DNA from: CAXBMB01 sp963976695 | GTDB taxonomy: Bacteria > Pseudomonadota > Alphaproteobacteria > Kiloniellales > DSM-21159 | Reading direction: 5' to 3' | DNA: 64,000 nt | Assembly: GCA_963976695.1 (NCBI GenBank) | Contig: CAXBMB010000004.1 | Span: 27,271-91,270 of the forward strand | In this document: positions 7,518 through 15,974 of the stretch, one piece after another | Layout: each line of letters starts with the position of its first letter | Numbering within the stretch: the first letter of the stretch is position 1 | Notes under the pieces: generated by a model | Told to the model about the DNA's origin: nothing | Seen by the model: only the letters and a program-made list of their open reading frames with translations | Databases searched by the model: none | Position numbers and translations under genes: made by a program

Positions 7518-8879
7518 AACGCGCTCGAACAGTCGCTGGACTTCCCAATCGGTGACCCGGCGATCATATTCGCTCTGCTCCCAGGTGGCGGCGTGGACAT
7601 AGTGGTCGATCACCTCGTCGCCAAACGCCGCGCGCAGCAGCTTTGATTTGTCCAGATACTTGATGGCATCGCGCAGGGTTTTGGGAACGTCCTGGGCGCG
7701 CTTGTTCTCATAGACGTTGCCGGCCAGAACGGGCGGCAATTCCATCTTCTTGTCGATGCCGTTCAAGCCGGCGGCAACCATCGCCGCGAAGGCCAGGTAG
7801 GGGTTGCAGTCCGCACCCGGAATCCGGCACTCGATTCGAATGCCCTTGCCGTGGCCGACCACCCGGAACCCGGCGGTGCGGTTGTCCATCGACCAGGCCG
7901 CCTTGGTGGGGGCGAAGGACCCCGACTGAAACCGCTTGTAGGAGTTGATGAAGGGCGCCAGGAAATAGGTCATGTCCCGCGCGCCGGCCAGCAGGCCGGC
8001 GACGTAGCTGCGCATGATCGGCGACATGCCCTGCGGGTCGCTGGCGTCGGAGAAAAGCGCCTTGTCGCCATCGATCTGCCACAGCGAGGAGTGAATGTGA
8101 CAAGAGCTGCCGGCGTGCTCGAAGGTGGGTTTGGCCATGAAGGTGATGGCCTTGTCCTGCAAGTAGGCGATTTCCTTTGCGCCGTTCTTATAGATGACAT
8201 GGTTGTCGGCCATGCGCAGGGCTTCGTCATAAATGAAATTGATTTCTTCCTGACCCGGCCCCCACTCGCCCTTGGAGGTTTCCACCGGAATGCCACAGGC
8301 GTCCATGCCGTTGCGGATCGCCCGGATCAAAGGCTCTTCCTTGGTGGTTTGGAAGATATGGTAATCTTCGCTGTAGCTGCCGGAGCGCGTCATGTCCCGG
8401 TAGCCTTTGGCCTGCAATTCCGCGTAGCTCTCGTTGTAGCAGTAGAACTCCAGTTCCGAGCCCTTTTTCGCGCACCAGCCGCGATCGGCCAGGCGCTTGA
8501 GTTGGTGTTTCAGGATCGAGCGCGGGGCATGGGCGGCGGGGGTGCCGTCCTCGTTGAGAACGTCGGTCAGCACCAACGCGGTCTTTTCCAGCCAGGGCAC
8601 CAGCCGCAGGGTGTCCAGATCCGGCTTCATGACGAAATCGCCGTAACCCTTGTCCCAGGAGGCGATCTTAAAGCCGGGGACCGGCTCCATCTCCATGTCG
8701 CAGGCCAGCAGGTAGTTGCAGGCGTGGGTTTCCTTGACCACCGAACTGAGGAAGAAGTGCCCGGTAATGCGCTTGCCGATCAAGCGTCCCTGCATATCGG
8801 TGAAGGCGACCACCACCGTATCGATGTCGCCGCTTTCGACCAGCTTGGTCAAGCCGGCCAGGTCAAGCATACCGTTCAT
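7515..8879 (-). CDS. Glutamine synthetase family protein, probable gamma-glutamyl-amine ligase
   Basis: 454 residues. Glutamine synthetase motifs are present: KRITGHFFL at the N-terminal beta-grasp, GSELEFYCYN (metal Glu), HAGSSCHIHSSLW (ammonia/glutamate site region), and RIECRIPGADCNPYLAFAAM near the end. Length and divergence fit PuuA/GlnT/GmaS-type ligases that join glutamate to an amine using ATP rather than housekeeping GlnA. ATG at 8879 has GAGGAG 5 nt upstream. Followed by an iron alcohol dehydrogenase, with a divergent aldehyde dehydrogenase upstream; this order suggests breakdown of an amino-alcohol such as ethanolamine through gamma-glutamyl intermediates (inference). Polyamine or alkylamine substrates are alternatives. 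Confidence 0.82.
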   Translation of the reverse strand: MNGMLDLAGLTKLVESGDIDTVVVAFTDMQGRLIGKRITGHFFLSSVVKETHACNYLLACDMEMEPVPGFKIASWDKGYGDFVMKPDLDTLRLVPWLEKTALVLTDVLNEDGTPAAHAPRSILKHQLKRLADRGWCAKKGSELEFYCYNESYAELQAKGYRDMTRSGSYSEDYHIFQTTKEEPLIRAIRNGMDACGIPVETSKGEWGPGQEEINFIYDEALRMADNHVIYKNGAKEIAYLQDKAITFMAKPTFEHAGSSCHIHSSLWQIDGDKALFSDASDPQGMSPIMRSYVAGLLAGARDMTYFLAPFINSYKRFQSGSFAPTKAAWSMDNRTAGFRVVGHGKGIRIECRIPGADCNPYLAFAAMVAAGLNGIDKKMELPPVLAGNVYENKRAQDVPKTLRDAIKYLDKSKLLRAAFGDEVIDHYVHAATWEQSEYDRRVTDWEVQRLFERV

Positions 8880-9804
8880 GAAAACTCCTCACATGGGTTT
8901 ACCGCAGCCCGTCGGCGGCGGCGGGCAAGCCCCGCTGCGTCCACCGGCTCGAAGGAACCGTTCTGCGGCCTGTTTCAGGGCCCGGGCCGACGGACGCGCG
9001 TCAATCGCCGGGATCCCGCTTGCTTTTCATTGATTGCGCCAAACACCGCCAGATCGCGTGACCCGCAGCCTGTCTTGCCGGTCGGATGCGCCCAGGCATC
9101 CCAGTCCCGCGTCGGCCTTCGATCCAATCCCTGCCAATCCTTGGGTATTTCGTTCGGGCAGGACCTTCAGCGCCGAACTTTCCCGGTCCCTGGCGCCAAA
9201 GGTCGCTGCCCAGCATCGATACTCCACGTCTATGAAATCGCTGTAAAGTGAATTCTACAGGCAAAAATCGAGATTTTTTTGCAGCACACCAGCGATTTCA
9301 TCTCACCGGTGCAGAAAAACACTGGTTTTTGCTCGGTGAAATGCGTTTGAGTGAGTTTCAATTTTTTTGATTTTCCCCCGGCCATCCGGGTCACCGCGCC
9401 GGACCGAAAAGCGCGACCCGGCCACTTTGTCCGGCCGCGCGCCGCAAAGGCCGCGCCAGCGCCCTGTGGATTTCAGAAGGCTGGACGGCTTGAAAAAAGC
9501 CTGATACTTCCTGCGCACCACCAAAAACAACGCGCCCGTCTTTTGCTTTCCCGGTCCCAATGACGGCGCCTTGTCCCCCCGGCGAACGGGTCTTCTTGCG
9601 CCAACCCAGCCACGGTCTCGACCGTCGGCGACCGGCTGAGGACACCTCCGCGCGCTCGGCGGACCAAACTGGGTCATGAAACCGGCGGAAGGCTCGACCC
9701 CCCGCCGCTGCCGACCCATCGCGTAAACAAGGGTTGTTGCCACACCCGCAAAGGCGCCCTTGGGCCTAATTGACAGGACAAGGCACCGATTGAGAGGACT
9801 AGGA
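8880..9804. other. Long divergent intergenic region
   Basis: 925 bp between the ligase and aldehyde dehydrogenase genes. No frame has a recognisable protein. It contains an AT-rich palindrome array (9257-9341) suited to a regulator controlling both genes. The remainder is GC-rich without further features. Confidence 0.5.
9257..9341. promoter_or_regulatory. Operator-like array of GCAAAAA/TTTTTGC inverted repeats
   Basis: Two neighbouring inverted repeats: GCAAAAATC...ATTTTTTTGC (9261-9282), and TTTCA-CACCG-GCAGAAAAAC facing GGTTTTTGC-CGGTGAAA (9296-9341). They lie in the divergent control region of the amide ligase and aldehyde dehydrogenase. The regulator is not in the adjacent sequence. Confidence 0.45.
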
Positions 9805-11196
9805 ATGAGCGCTCTGTTACGTACCATCACCCCGATCGACAACGCCGTTTTGGTTGAGCGGCCGCTGGCCGGCGCCGCCGACATTCAGACCGCGCTGGAA
9901 AAAGCCGTCAACGCACAGAAAAAATGGCGCGCCACCCCCCTGAGCGAGCGCCAGGCGCTGATGGCGGCGGCGGTCGATGCGTTCCTCGCCAAGACCTCCG
10001 AGATCGCCGAGGAGCTGACCCGCCAGATGGGCCGCCCGATCAGCCAGGCCCCCGGCGAGGTGGCCGGCTTCGAGGAGCGGGCCCGCTATATGATCGCCCT
10101 TGCGCCCCAGGCCCTGGCGGACATTCAACCGGCGGCCAAAACCGGCTTCACCCGCTTCATCCGCCGCGAGGCCTTGGGCGTGGTGGCGATCATCGCGCCG
10201 TGGAACTTCCCCTACCTGACCTCGGTCAACGGCATCATCCCCGCGCTGCTGGCCGGCAACGCCGTGGTGCTCAAGCACTCCAGCCAAACGCCGCTGTGCG
10301 CCGATCGCTTCGCCGAGGCCTTCAAGGCCGCCGGCTTGCCGGAGGGCGTTTTCCAGCATCTGGATCTAAGCCATGCGGACTCCGAAGCGCTGATGGCCGA
10401 CCCCCGGGTCAACGCGGTGAACTTCACCGGCTCGGTCAAGGGCGGCCTGGCGGTGCAGAAAGCCATCAGCGGCAAGTTCATCGCCGCCGGCCTGGAACTG
10501 GGCGGCAAGGACCCGGCCTATGTCCGGGCCGATGTCAACCTGACCCACGCAGTGGAGAACCTGGTCGACGGCGCCTTTTTCAACAGCGGCCAGTCCTGCT
10601 GCGGCATCGAGCGCATCTATGCCCACGCCGATGTTTACGACGCCTTTGTCGAAGAGTTTGCCGCGCTGGTGCGGCGCTACAACCTGGGCAACCCCCTGGA
10701 GGCCGCGACCAACCTGGGGCCCTGCGTGCGCGCATCGGCGGCCGACTTCGTGCGCGGCCAGGTCGCCGAAGCCATCCAGCAAGGCGCCAGCGCGCTGATC
10801 GATGCCAAGGAGTTTGCCGCCGACGCTGTCGGCACGCCCTATCTTGCGCCACAGGTCATGGTCGATGTCGACCACAGCATGCGGATCATGACGGAAGAGT
10901 CTTTTGGCCCGGTCGTCGGCATCATGAAGGTCGGGTCGGACGCCGAGGCGGTCCGCTTGATGAACGACAGCGCGTTTGGCCTGACCGCGTCGATCTGGAC
11001 CCGGGACGAGGCGGCGGCCCTGAGCCTGGGCGACCAGGTGGAAACCGGAACCCTGTTCATGAACCGCTGCGACTACCTGGACCCGGCCCTGGCCTGGACC
11101 GGGGTGAAGAACTCGGGCCGGGGTTGCACGCTCTCCAGCGTCGGCTATGAAAACCTGACCCGACCCAAGTCCTTCCACCTGCGCAACCAGCTGTAA
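9805..11196 (+). CDS. Aldehyde dehydrogenase (NAD(P)+-dependent)
   Basis: 463 residues with the full ALDH signature: APWNFPYL (oxyanion Asn134), VNFTGSVKGG, LELGGKDP (general base Glu231) and FFNSGQSCCGIER (nucleophile Cys265, next to a second Cys). The C-terminal EESFGPVVGIMKV block is intact. ATG at 9805 follows GAGAGGA at good spacing; an upstream in-frame start lacks one. It oxidises an aldehyde to an acid. Its position opposite the gamma-glutamyl ligase and iron alcohol dehydrogenase makes a gamma-glutamyl-amino-aldehyde a reasonable substrate (inference). Confidence 0.9.
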   Translation: MSALLRTITPIDNAVLVERPLAGAADIQTALEKAVNAQKKWRATPLSERQALMAAAVDAFLAKTSEIAEELTRQMGRPISQAPGEVAGFEERARYMIALAPQALADIQPAAKTGFTRFIRREALGVVAIIAPWNFPYLTSVNGIIPALLAGNAVVLKHSSQTPLCADRFAEAFKAAGLPEGVFQHLDLSHADSEALMADPRVNAVNFTGSVKGGLAVQKAISGKFIAAGLELGGKDPAYVRADVNLTHAVENLVDGAFFNSGQSCCGIERIYAHADVYDAFVEEFAALVRRYNLGNPLEAATNLGPCVRASAADFVRGQVAEAIQQGASALIDAKEFAADAVGTPYLAPQVMVDVDHSMRIMTEESFGPVVGIMKVGSDAEAVRLMNDSAFGLTASIWTRDEAAALSLGDQVETGTLFMNRCDYLDPALAWTGVKNSGRGCTLSSVGYENLTRPKSFHLRNQL

Positions 11197-11203
11197 AATC
11201 GGG

Positions 11204-11268
11204 GCGGTTCAAACGGAACCAGGCGGTGATCCCGTTTGAACCGTGACCCCGGTTTTTATCAACCTCTA
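11204..11268. repeat. Dispersed palindromic repeat, part A with linker
   Basis: GCGGTTCAAACGGAACCAGG then CGGTGATCCCGTTTGAACCG, a 37-bp near-palindrome between convergent genes, followed by the linker TTTTTATCAACCTCTAG. The CTA at 11266-11268 forms the TAG stop of putA. No part B here. It is well placed to serve as a bidirectional terminator for the aldehyde dehydrogenase and putA. Confidence 0.8.
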
Positions 11269-14200
11269 GAACAGCAGGTCCTCCGCCATGGCCATCAACG
11301 AGGCATTGCCGCCAGCGGCGGTGGTGTCGATGGACAGCGTCCGCTCGGTGGCGAAGCGATGCAGATAGCGCGGCCCACCGGCTTTTGGACCGGTGCCCGA
11401 TAGGCCTTCGCCTCCGAAGGGCTGCACCCCAACCACCGCGCCGATCATATTGCGGTTCACATAGGCGTTGCCGACCTTCAAGCGGCGATAGATGTAGTCG
11501 ACGGTGGAATCAATCCGGCTGTGAATCCCCAGGGTTAGGCCAAAGCCGGTGCCGTTGATATCCGCCAATACCTGATCCAGCTTGTTGGCCTGGTAGCGCA
11601 TCACGTGCAGCACCGGCCCGAAGACTTCGTCGGTCAGTTGGCTGAGCGCCTCGATCCCGTAGGCCACTGGCGCCACGAAGGTGCCAAGCTCGGTCTCCGA
11701 TCCCAGCTCGACCCGGGCGATCAGTCGGGCTTCCTTGTCCATCCGCTGACAGTGGGCCAGAAGATTGGCGCGGGCCTCGGCGTCGATAACCGGCCCGATG
11801 TCCTTGCTCAAGCTGGCGGTATCGCCGACGCTCAATTCCCGCATCGCGCCGGCCAGCATCTCCTCGATCTTGTCGGCCACGTCTTCCTGCAGGAACAGAA
11901 CCCGCAGGGCGGAACAGCGTTGGCCGGCGGATTGGAAAGACGACACCAGCACGTCGCGCACCACCTGCTCCGGCAAGGCGGTCGAGTCAACGATCATGCA
12001 GTTCTGGCCGCCGGTCTCGGCAATCAGCGGGACAATCGCCCCCTCGCGCGCCGCCAAGGCCCGGTTTATCAGCTTGGCGGTCGCCACCGAGCCGGTGAAG
12101 GCCACGCCGGAAATCCGCTCATCGGCGACCAGCGTTCCCCCCACCGCCGCGCCGTCGCCCGGCAGCAGGTGCAGCACATCGCCGGGCACCCCGGCCTGGT
12201 GCAGCAAGCGCACCGCCGCCGCCGCGATCAAGGGGGTCTGTTCGGCCGGCTTGGCCAGCACGGCGTTGCCGGCCACCAGCGCCGCCACCACCTGACCGGT
12301 GAAGATCGCCAGCGGAAAATTCCAGGGGCTGATGCACAGGAAAACGCCGCGACCGGTCAAGGCGATCTCGTCCCGCTCCCCGGTCGGCCCCGGCAGACGC
12401 TGCGGTTCGGCGAAGTCCAGCCGGGCCCGCGCGGCGTAGTAACGACAGAAATCCACCGCCTCGCGCAGCTCGGCCAGAGCGTCGGCCAAGGTCTTGCCGG
12501 CCTCCTTGATGCACAGCGCCATCAACTCGGCTTGCCGCGTCTCCATCAGATCCGCCGCCCGTTCCAGGCAGCCCGCCCGCTCCGCCACCGGAAGCTGGGC
12601 CCAGGAAACTTGCGCCCGGGTGGCGCGCGACACCGCGTCTTCAAGCTGCGCCGGGCTGGTGGTGGCAACCTGGCCAACCACCTGGCGACGGTTGGCGGGA
12701 TTGGTGATGTCCTGGGTGGGTCCGGCCAGCGGCTGCCCGCCAATCAACGGGCCCGCGCGCCACTTTTGCTGCGCGGCCTGCCGCATCTCCTCGCCCAGAC
12801 GGGCCAACAGCGGCGCGTCGGTCAACTCGTGACCCGAGGAATTCTTCCGCCCGGCGCCAAACAGATCGGCCGGCAGGGGAATTTGGCTGTTGGGCACCTT
12901 GGCGTGACCTGGCGCGCTGCTCATCACCAGCGCGCGCGCCTTGGCCACCGGGTCGGCGACGATTTCGTCCAGCGGCAAGGCCTCGTCCTGAATGCGGTTG
13001 ACGAAAGACGAGTTGGCGCCATTTTCCAGCAAGCGCCGAACCAGATAGGCCAGCAGATCCTCGTGGCTGCCAACCGGGGCGTAGATGCGGCAGGAAATAC
13101 CGGTTTTGTCGGGCCCGACGATCTGCTCATACAGCGCCTCGCCCATGCCGTGGAGACGTTGATATTCAAAGTCGGTCCGGCCATCAGCCATCTCGAGAAT
13201 CGCCGCCAGGGTTTGGGCATTGTGGGTGGCGAACTGCGGATAGAAAGCGTCCCGGTTGGCCAACAGCTTTTTCGCGCAGGCCAAATAGGACAGATCGGTG
13301 AGCACCTTGCGGGTAAAGACCGGATAGCCCGACAGTCCGGCTTCCTGAGACAGCTTGACCTCCGTATCCCAGTAAGCCCCCTTAACCAGGCGCACCATCA
13401 AGCGACGGTTGTGACGGCGCGCCAGATCAGCCAGCCAGTCGATCACCCGGCTGGCCCGCTTTTGATAGGCCTGCACCGCCAGCCCGAAGCCATGCCAGCC
13501 GGCAAGGTCGGGATCGCCGGACACCGCCTCGATGATGTCCAGGGACAGGTCGAGACGATTGGCTTCCTCGGCGTCGATGCAAAGGCCGATGTCCTTTTCC
13601 TTGGCCAGGCGCGCCAGTTCCACCATGCGCGGCACCAACTCGGTCATCACCCGGTCGCGCTGGGCAAACTCATAGCGCGGGTGAAGCGCGGAAAGCTTGA
13701 CCGAAATGCCCGGGCTATCGGCGATGTTCTTGCCGCGCCCGGCGTCACCGATTGATCCGATGGCCGCCTTATAGGCTTCAAAATAGCGGTCGGCGTCCGC
13801 CAAGGTGCGGGCGGCTTCCCCCAACATATCATAGGAATAGCGGTAGCCCTTGGCCTCCTGGACCTTGGCCCGCTCCAGCGCTTCCTTGATGGTGCGCCCC
13901 ATGACGAACTGGCGGCCCAGAATGCGCATGGCTTCGCGCACCGCCGAGCGAATCAGCGGCTCGCCAGAGCGTTGCACCAGCTTCTTTACCACGCCGCCGA
14001 AGTTCCTGCGCTCGCCCTCATCCAACCGCACCACCCGCCCGGTCAGCATCAGCGCCCAGGTGGAGGCATTCACAAACAAGGAGTCGCTCTTGCCCAGGTG
14101 GGCCTCCCACTCGGCCTCGGCGATCTTGTCCTTGATCAGCTTGTCCAAGGTGAAGGCGTCGGGCACCCGCAGCATCGCCTCGGCCAGGCACATCAGCACC

Positions 14201-14445
14201 ACGCCTTCCTTACTGGACAGCTCGTATTCATGCATGAAGGCGTCAATGCCGCCTTGGCGCGTCCGCCGGGCGCGCACCGCGCGCACCAGCTCGCGCGCGC
14301 GCTCGGCAATGCGGTCCTGGGTTTGCGACGGCAACTCCGCCTCGGCCAGCAGGCGCGTCACCACTTCGGTTTCATCGGCCAGCATGTCGGCCCGCAAGGC
14401 CGCCCGCAATGGCGGCACGACAGCAAGAGAAGGATCGATCAACAT
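11266..14445 (-). CDS. putA: PutA: bifunctional proline dehydrogenase / L-glutamate-gamma-semialdehyde dehydrogenase
   Basis: 1059 residues, in the range of short PutAs rather than the 1300-residue enteric form. The PRODH barrel (about 100-460) shows GISVKLSALHPRYE, LCIDAEEANRLDLSLDI, VRLVKGAYWDTEVK and RIYAPVGSHEDLLAYLVRRLLENGANSSFV. The P5C dehydrogenase half (about 540-1020) shows ISPWNFPLAIF, IAETGGQN (Glu) and FQSAGQRCSALR (catalytic Cys). It channels proline to glutamate with FAD and NAD+. No ribbon-helix-helix DNA-binding domain is seen at the N-terminus, so autoregulation is not expected; the divergent Lrp-type gene takes that role. ATG at 14445 is chosen because the PutA N-terminus starts there. 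Confidence 0.95.
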   Translation of the reverse strand: MLIDPSLAVVPPLRAALRADMLADETEVVTRLLAEAELPSQTQDRIAERARELVRAVRARRTRQGGIDAFMHEYELSSKEGVVLMCLAEAMLRVPDAFTLDKLIKDKIAEAEWEAHLGKSDSLFVNASTWALMLTGRVVRLDEGERRNFGGVVKKLVQRSGEPLIRSAVREAMRILGRQFVMGRTIKEALERAKVQEAKGYRYSYDMLGEAARTLADADRYFEAYKAAIGSIGDAGRGKNIADSPGISVKLSALHPRYEFAQRDRVMTELVPRMVELARLAKEKDIGLCIDAEEANRLDLSLDIIEAVSGDPDLAGWHGFGLAVQAYQKRASRVIDWLADLARRHNRRLMVRLVKGAYWDTEVKLSQEAGLSGYPVFTRKVLTDLSYLACAKKLLANRDAFYPQFATHNAQTLAAILEMADGRTDFEYQRLHGMGEALYEQIVGPDKTGISCRIYAPVGSHEDLLAYLVRRLLENGANSSFVNRIQDEALPLDEIVADPVAKARALVMSSAPGHAKVPNSQIPLPADLFGAGRKNSSGHELTDAPLLARLGEEMRQAAQQKWRAGPLIGGQPLAGPTQDITNPANRRQVVGQVATTSPAQLEDAVSRATRAQVSWAQLPVAERAGCLERAADLMETRQAELMALCIKEAGKTLADALAELREAVDFCRYYAARARLDFAEPQRLPGPTGERDEIALTGRGVFLCISPWNFPLAIFTGQVVAALVAGNAVLAKPAEQTPLIAAAAVRLLHQAGVPGDVLHLLPGDGAAVGGTLVADERISGVAFTGSVATAKLINRALAAREGAIVPLIAETGGQNCMIVDSTALPEQVVRDVLVSSFQSAGQRCSALRVLFLQEDVADKIEEMLAGAMRELSVGDTASLSKDIGPVIDAEARANLLAHCQRMDKEARLIARVELGSETELGTFVAPVAYGIEALSQLTDEVFGPVLHVMRYQANKLDQVLADINGTGFGLTLGIHSRIDSTVDYIYRRLKVGNAYVNRNMIGAVVGVQPFGGEGLSGTGPKAGGPRYLHRFATERTLSIDTTAAGGNASLMAMAEDLLF

Positions 14446-14594
14446 CAGGCAAGCATCCTTTGGCAGGGACCCACGATGAGCCCTCGGTTCAAGGCGCCGA
14501 CTATAGGAGAAGAAACAGCAGAATGTCCTGTTGTTTTCCGAAAAACCACGATATTTTGACTGGAGATCAATCACAAAAGCAGAATTATCAGCTG
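14446..14594. promoter_or_regulatory. Divergent putA-putR control region
   Basis: 149 bp shared upstream region, AT-rich from about 14500 to 14620, containing the promoters of putA and the Lrp-type activator. Such regulators usually bind several degenerate sites in this gap; no exact site was assigned. Confidence 0.4.
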
Positions 14595-15071
14595 ATGATA
14601 AAAGAAAAAACCTTGGATCGCATTGACCGCAGCATCCTGCGCCAACTGCAAGCCGATGGCCGACAAAGCAACGTCGACCTCGCCAAGGCGGTCGGCCTCA
14701 GCCCAACCCCTTGCCTGGAAAGGGTTCGCCGGCTGGAGCGCGAGGGCTACATCACCGGCTATCGCGCGCTGCTCAATCCGGGCAAGCTGGACGCGGGCCT
14801 GGTGGTCTATGTGCAGGTGACCCTGGATCGCACCACCGATGACGTGTTCGAGCTGTTTCGCCAAACCGTGGTCGCCTACCCGGAAGTGGTGGAATGCGCC
14901 ATGGTGGCGGGCGGCTTCGACTATCTGATGAAGATCAGGGTGGCCGACATGGCGGCCTACCGCCGCTTCCTGGGAACAAGCCTGACCTCGCTTTCCGGCG
15001 TGTCACAAACCCACAGCTACGTGGTTATGGAAGAGGTTAAGCCGGACGGCCGGATAACCGTGCCGACATGA
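14595..15071 (+). CDS. putR: Lrp/AsnC family regulator, probable proline-responsive PutR
   Basis: 158 residues. N-terminal winged helix-turn-helix (LDRIDRSILRQLQADGRQSNVDLAKAVGLSPTPCLERVRRLEREGYI) and a C-terminal RAM ligand domain with ECAMVAGGFDYLMKIRVADM. Divergent from putA, the arrangement in which alphaproteobacterial PutR activates putA in response to proline. ATG at 14595 is the family start; the open frame upstream overlaps the putA start and is not used. The symbol rests on context and similarity in type, so another amino-acid response is possible. Confidence 0.82.
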   Translation: MIKEKTLDRIDRSILRQLQADGRQSNVDLAKAVGLSPTPCLERVRRLEREGYITGYRALLNPGKLDAGLVVYVQVTLDRTTDDVFELFRQTVVAYPEVVECAMVAGGFDYLMKIRVADMAAYRRFLGTSLTSLSGVSQTHSYVVMEEVKPDGRITVPT

Positions 15072-15246
15072 CCCGGCGGGCGCACGGTGGATCGGTTTCC
15101 GGCCCGCCTTGCAATCTTTGACTGTCACCGCCGCGCGAGAATGTTAAAGTGGCGGCCACGGTATTTTTAACCTGCCCGTCAGGTTTTCCCGGCCGGTCGC
15201 GCGCCGGCCGGCGCGGAAAAGTACGCAGCAAAGAGATGTCGCCGCC

Positions 15247-15744
15247 TTGGCTCAAAATAAAATTAACTACTCGATCTGGATTTCCGACCCGGAAGACGCC
15301 GAGGCCATCGCGCACGCCGACCTGCGCGCCCTCTATGGCTATTGGCAAGACAAGCGCGCCGGTCGCCTGGCCCCGACCCGGGCGGACATCGACCCGCTGG
15401 ATTTCCCCGGCATCCTGCCGAATATTTTTCTGTTCAAGGTGCTGCGCCGACAAGACAGTCCCGAGTTGGATTTCCAAGCCAGCTTGATGGGCACCCGACT
15501 GGTCCAACATATGGGCCGCGACGACACCGGCAAGGGATTCGCGGAGATCTTCCGCGGCGCGCCAGCGGTGACCATGAAGGTCTTTTATGATCGCGTCGCT
15601 CAAACCGGTGAAGTCTGCTACAGCCAGTTGGACGCCAGTTGGATGGACAAGAAGTATCTGTTTTACGAACGCCTGTTGCTGCCGCTTTCCGATGACGGCG
15701 TGACCGTCAACCGCCTGATCGGCTGCAGCCTCTTCCACCGCTGA
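15247..15744 (+). CDS. PAS_5 (DUF) domain protein
   Basis: 165 residues, a single domain of the alphaproteobacterial PAS_5 type: an opening ALYGYWQDKRAGRLAPTRADIDPLDFPGILPNIFLFKV block, central FQASLMGTRLVQHMGRDDTGKGFAE, and a closing YERLLLPLSDDGVTVNRLIGCSLF strand. No output domain. Usually annotated as a PAS sensor-like protein of unknown ligand. Start is TTG at 15247 with a purine-rich GCAAAGAGA upstream; no in-frame ATG gives a full domain. Stands alone between putR and trkH. Confidence 0.72.
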   Translation: MAQNKINYSIWISDPEDAEAIAHADLRALYGYWQDKRAGRLAPTRADIDPLDFPGILPNIFLFKVLRRQDSPELDFQASLMGTRLVQHMGRDDTGKGFAEIFRGAPAVTMKVFYDRVAQTGEVCYSQLDASWMDKKYLFYERLLLPLSDDGVTVNRLIGCSLFHR

Positions 15745-15974
15745 TCCGGCCGCCGCCGACAGGTCGGTCGGCCTGTCTTCACGCCGACCCGATCGGCCGA
15801 CCCGACCGGGCTACGCGGACGTTCCGGCTGTAAAACAAGCGCTTACCTTTAGCCGGCGGATCGGCGCCACGCGGCGCTGCAATAGTTATCCCCAACCCGC
15901 CGCACATTGCCTGCCAGGCGGCGGCAAGGCACAATCTCCCCGGTTACGGAAGATCAAATGGGGAATCCCAGTTT

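Noticed and set aside
8880..9804. Hidden gene in the 925-bp gap
   Set aside because: Short frames on both strands have no family features or ribosome binding sites, and the AT-rich centre reads as regulatory DNA.
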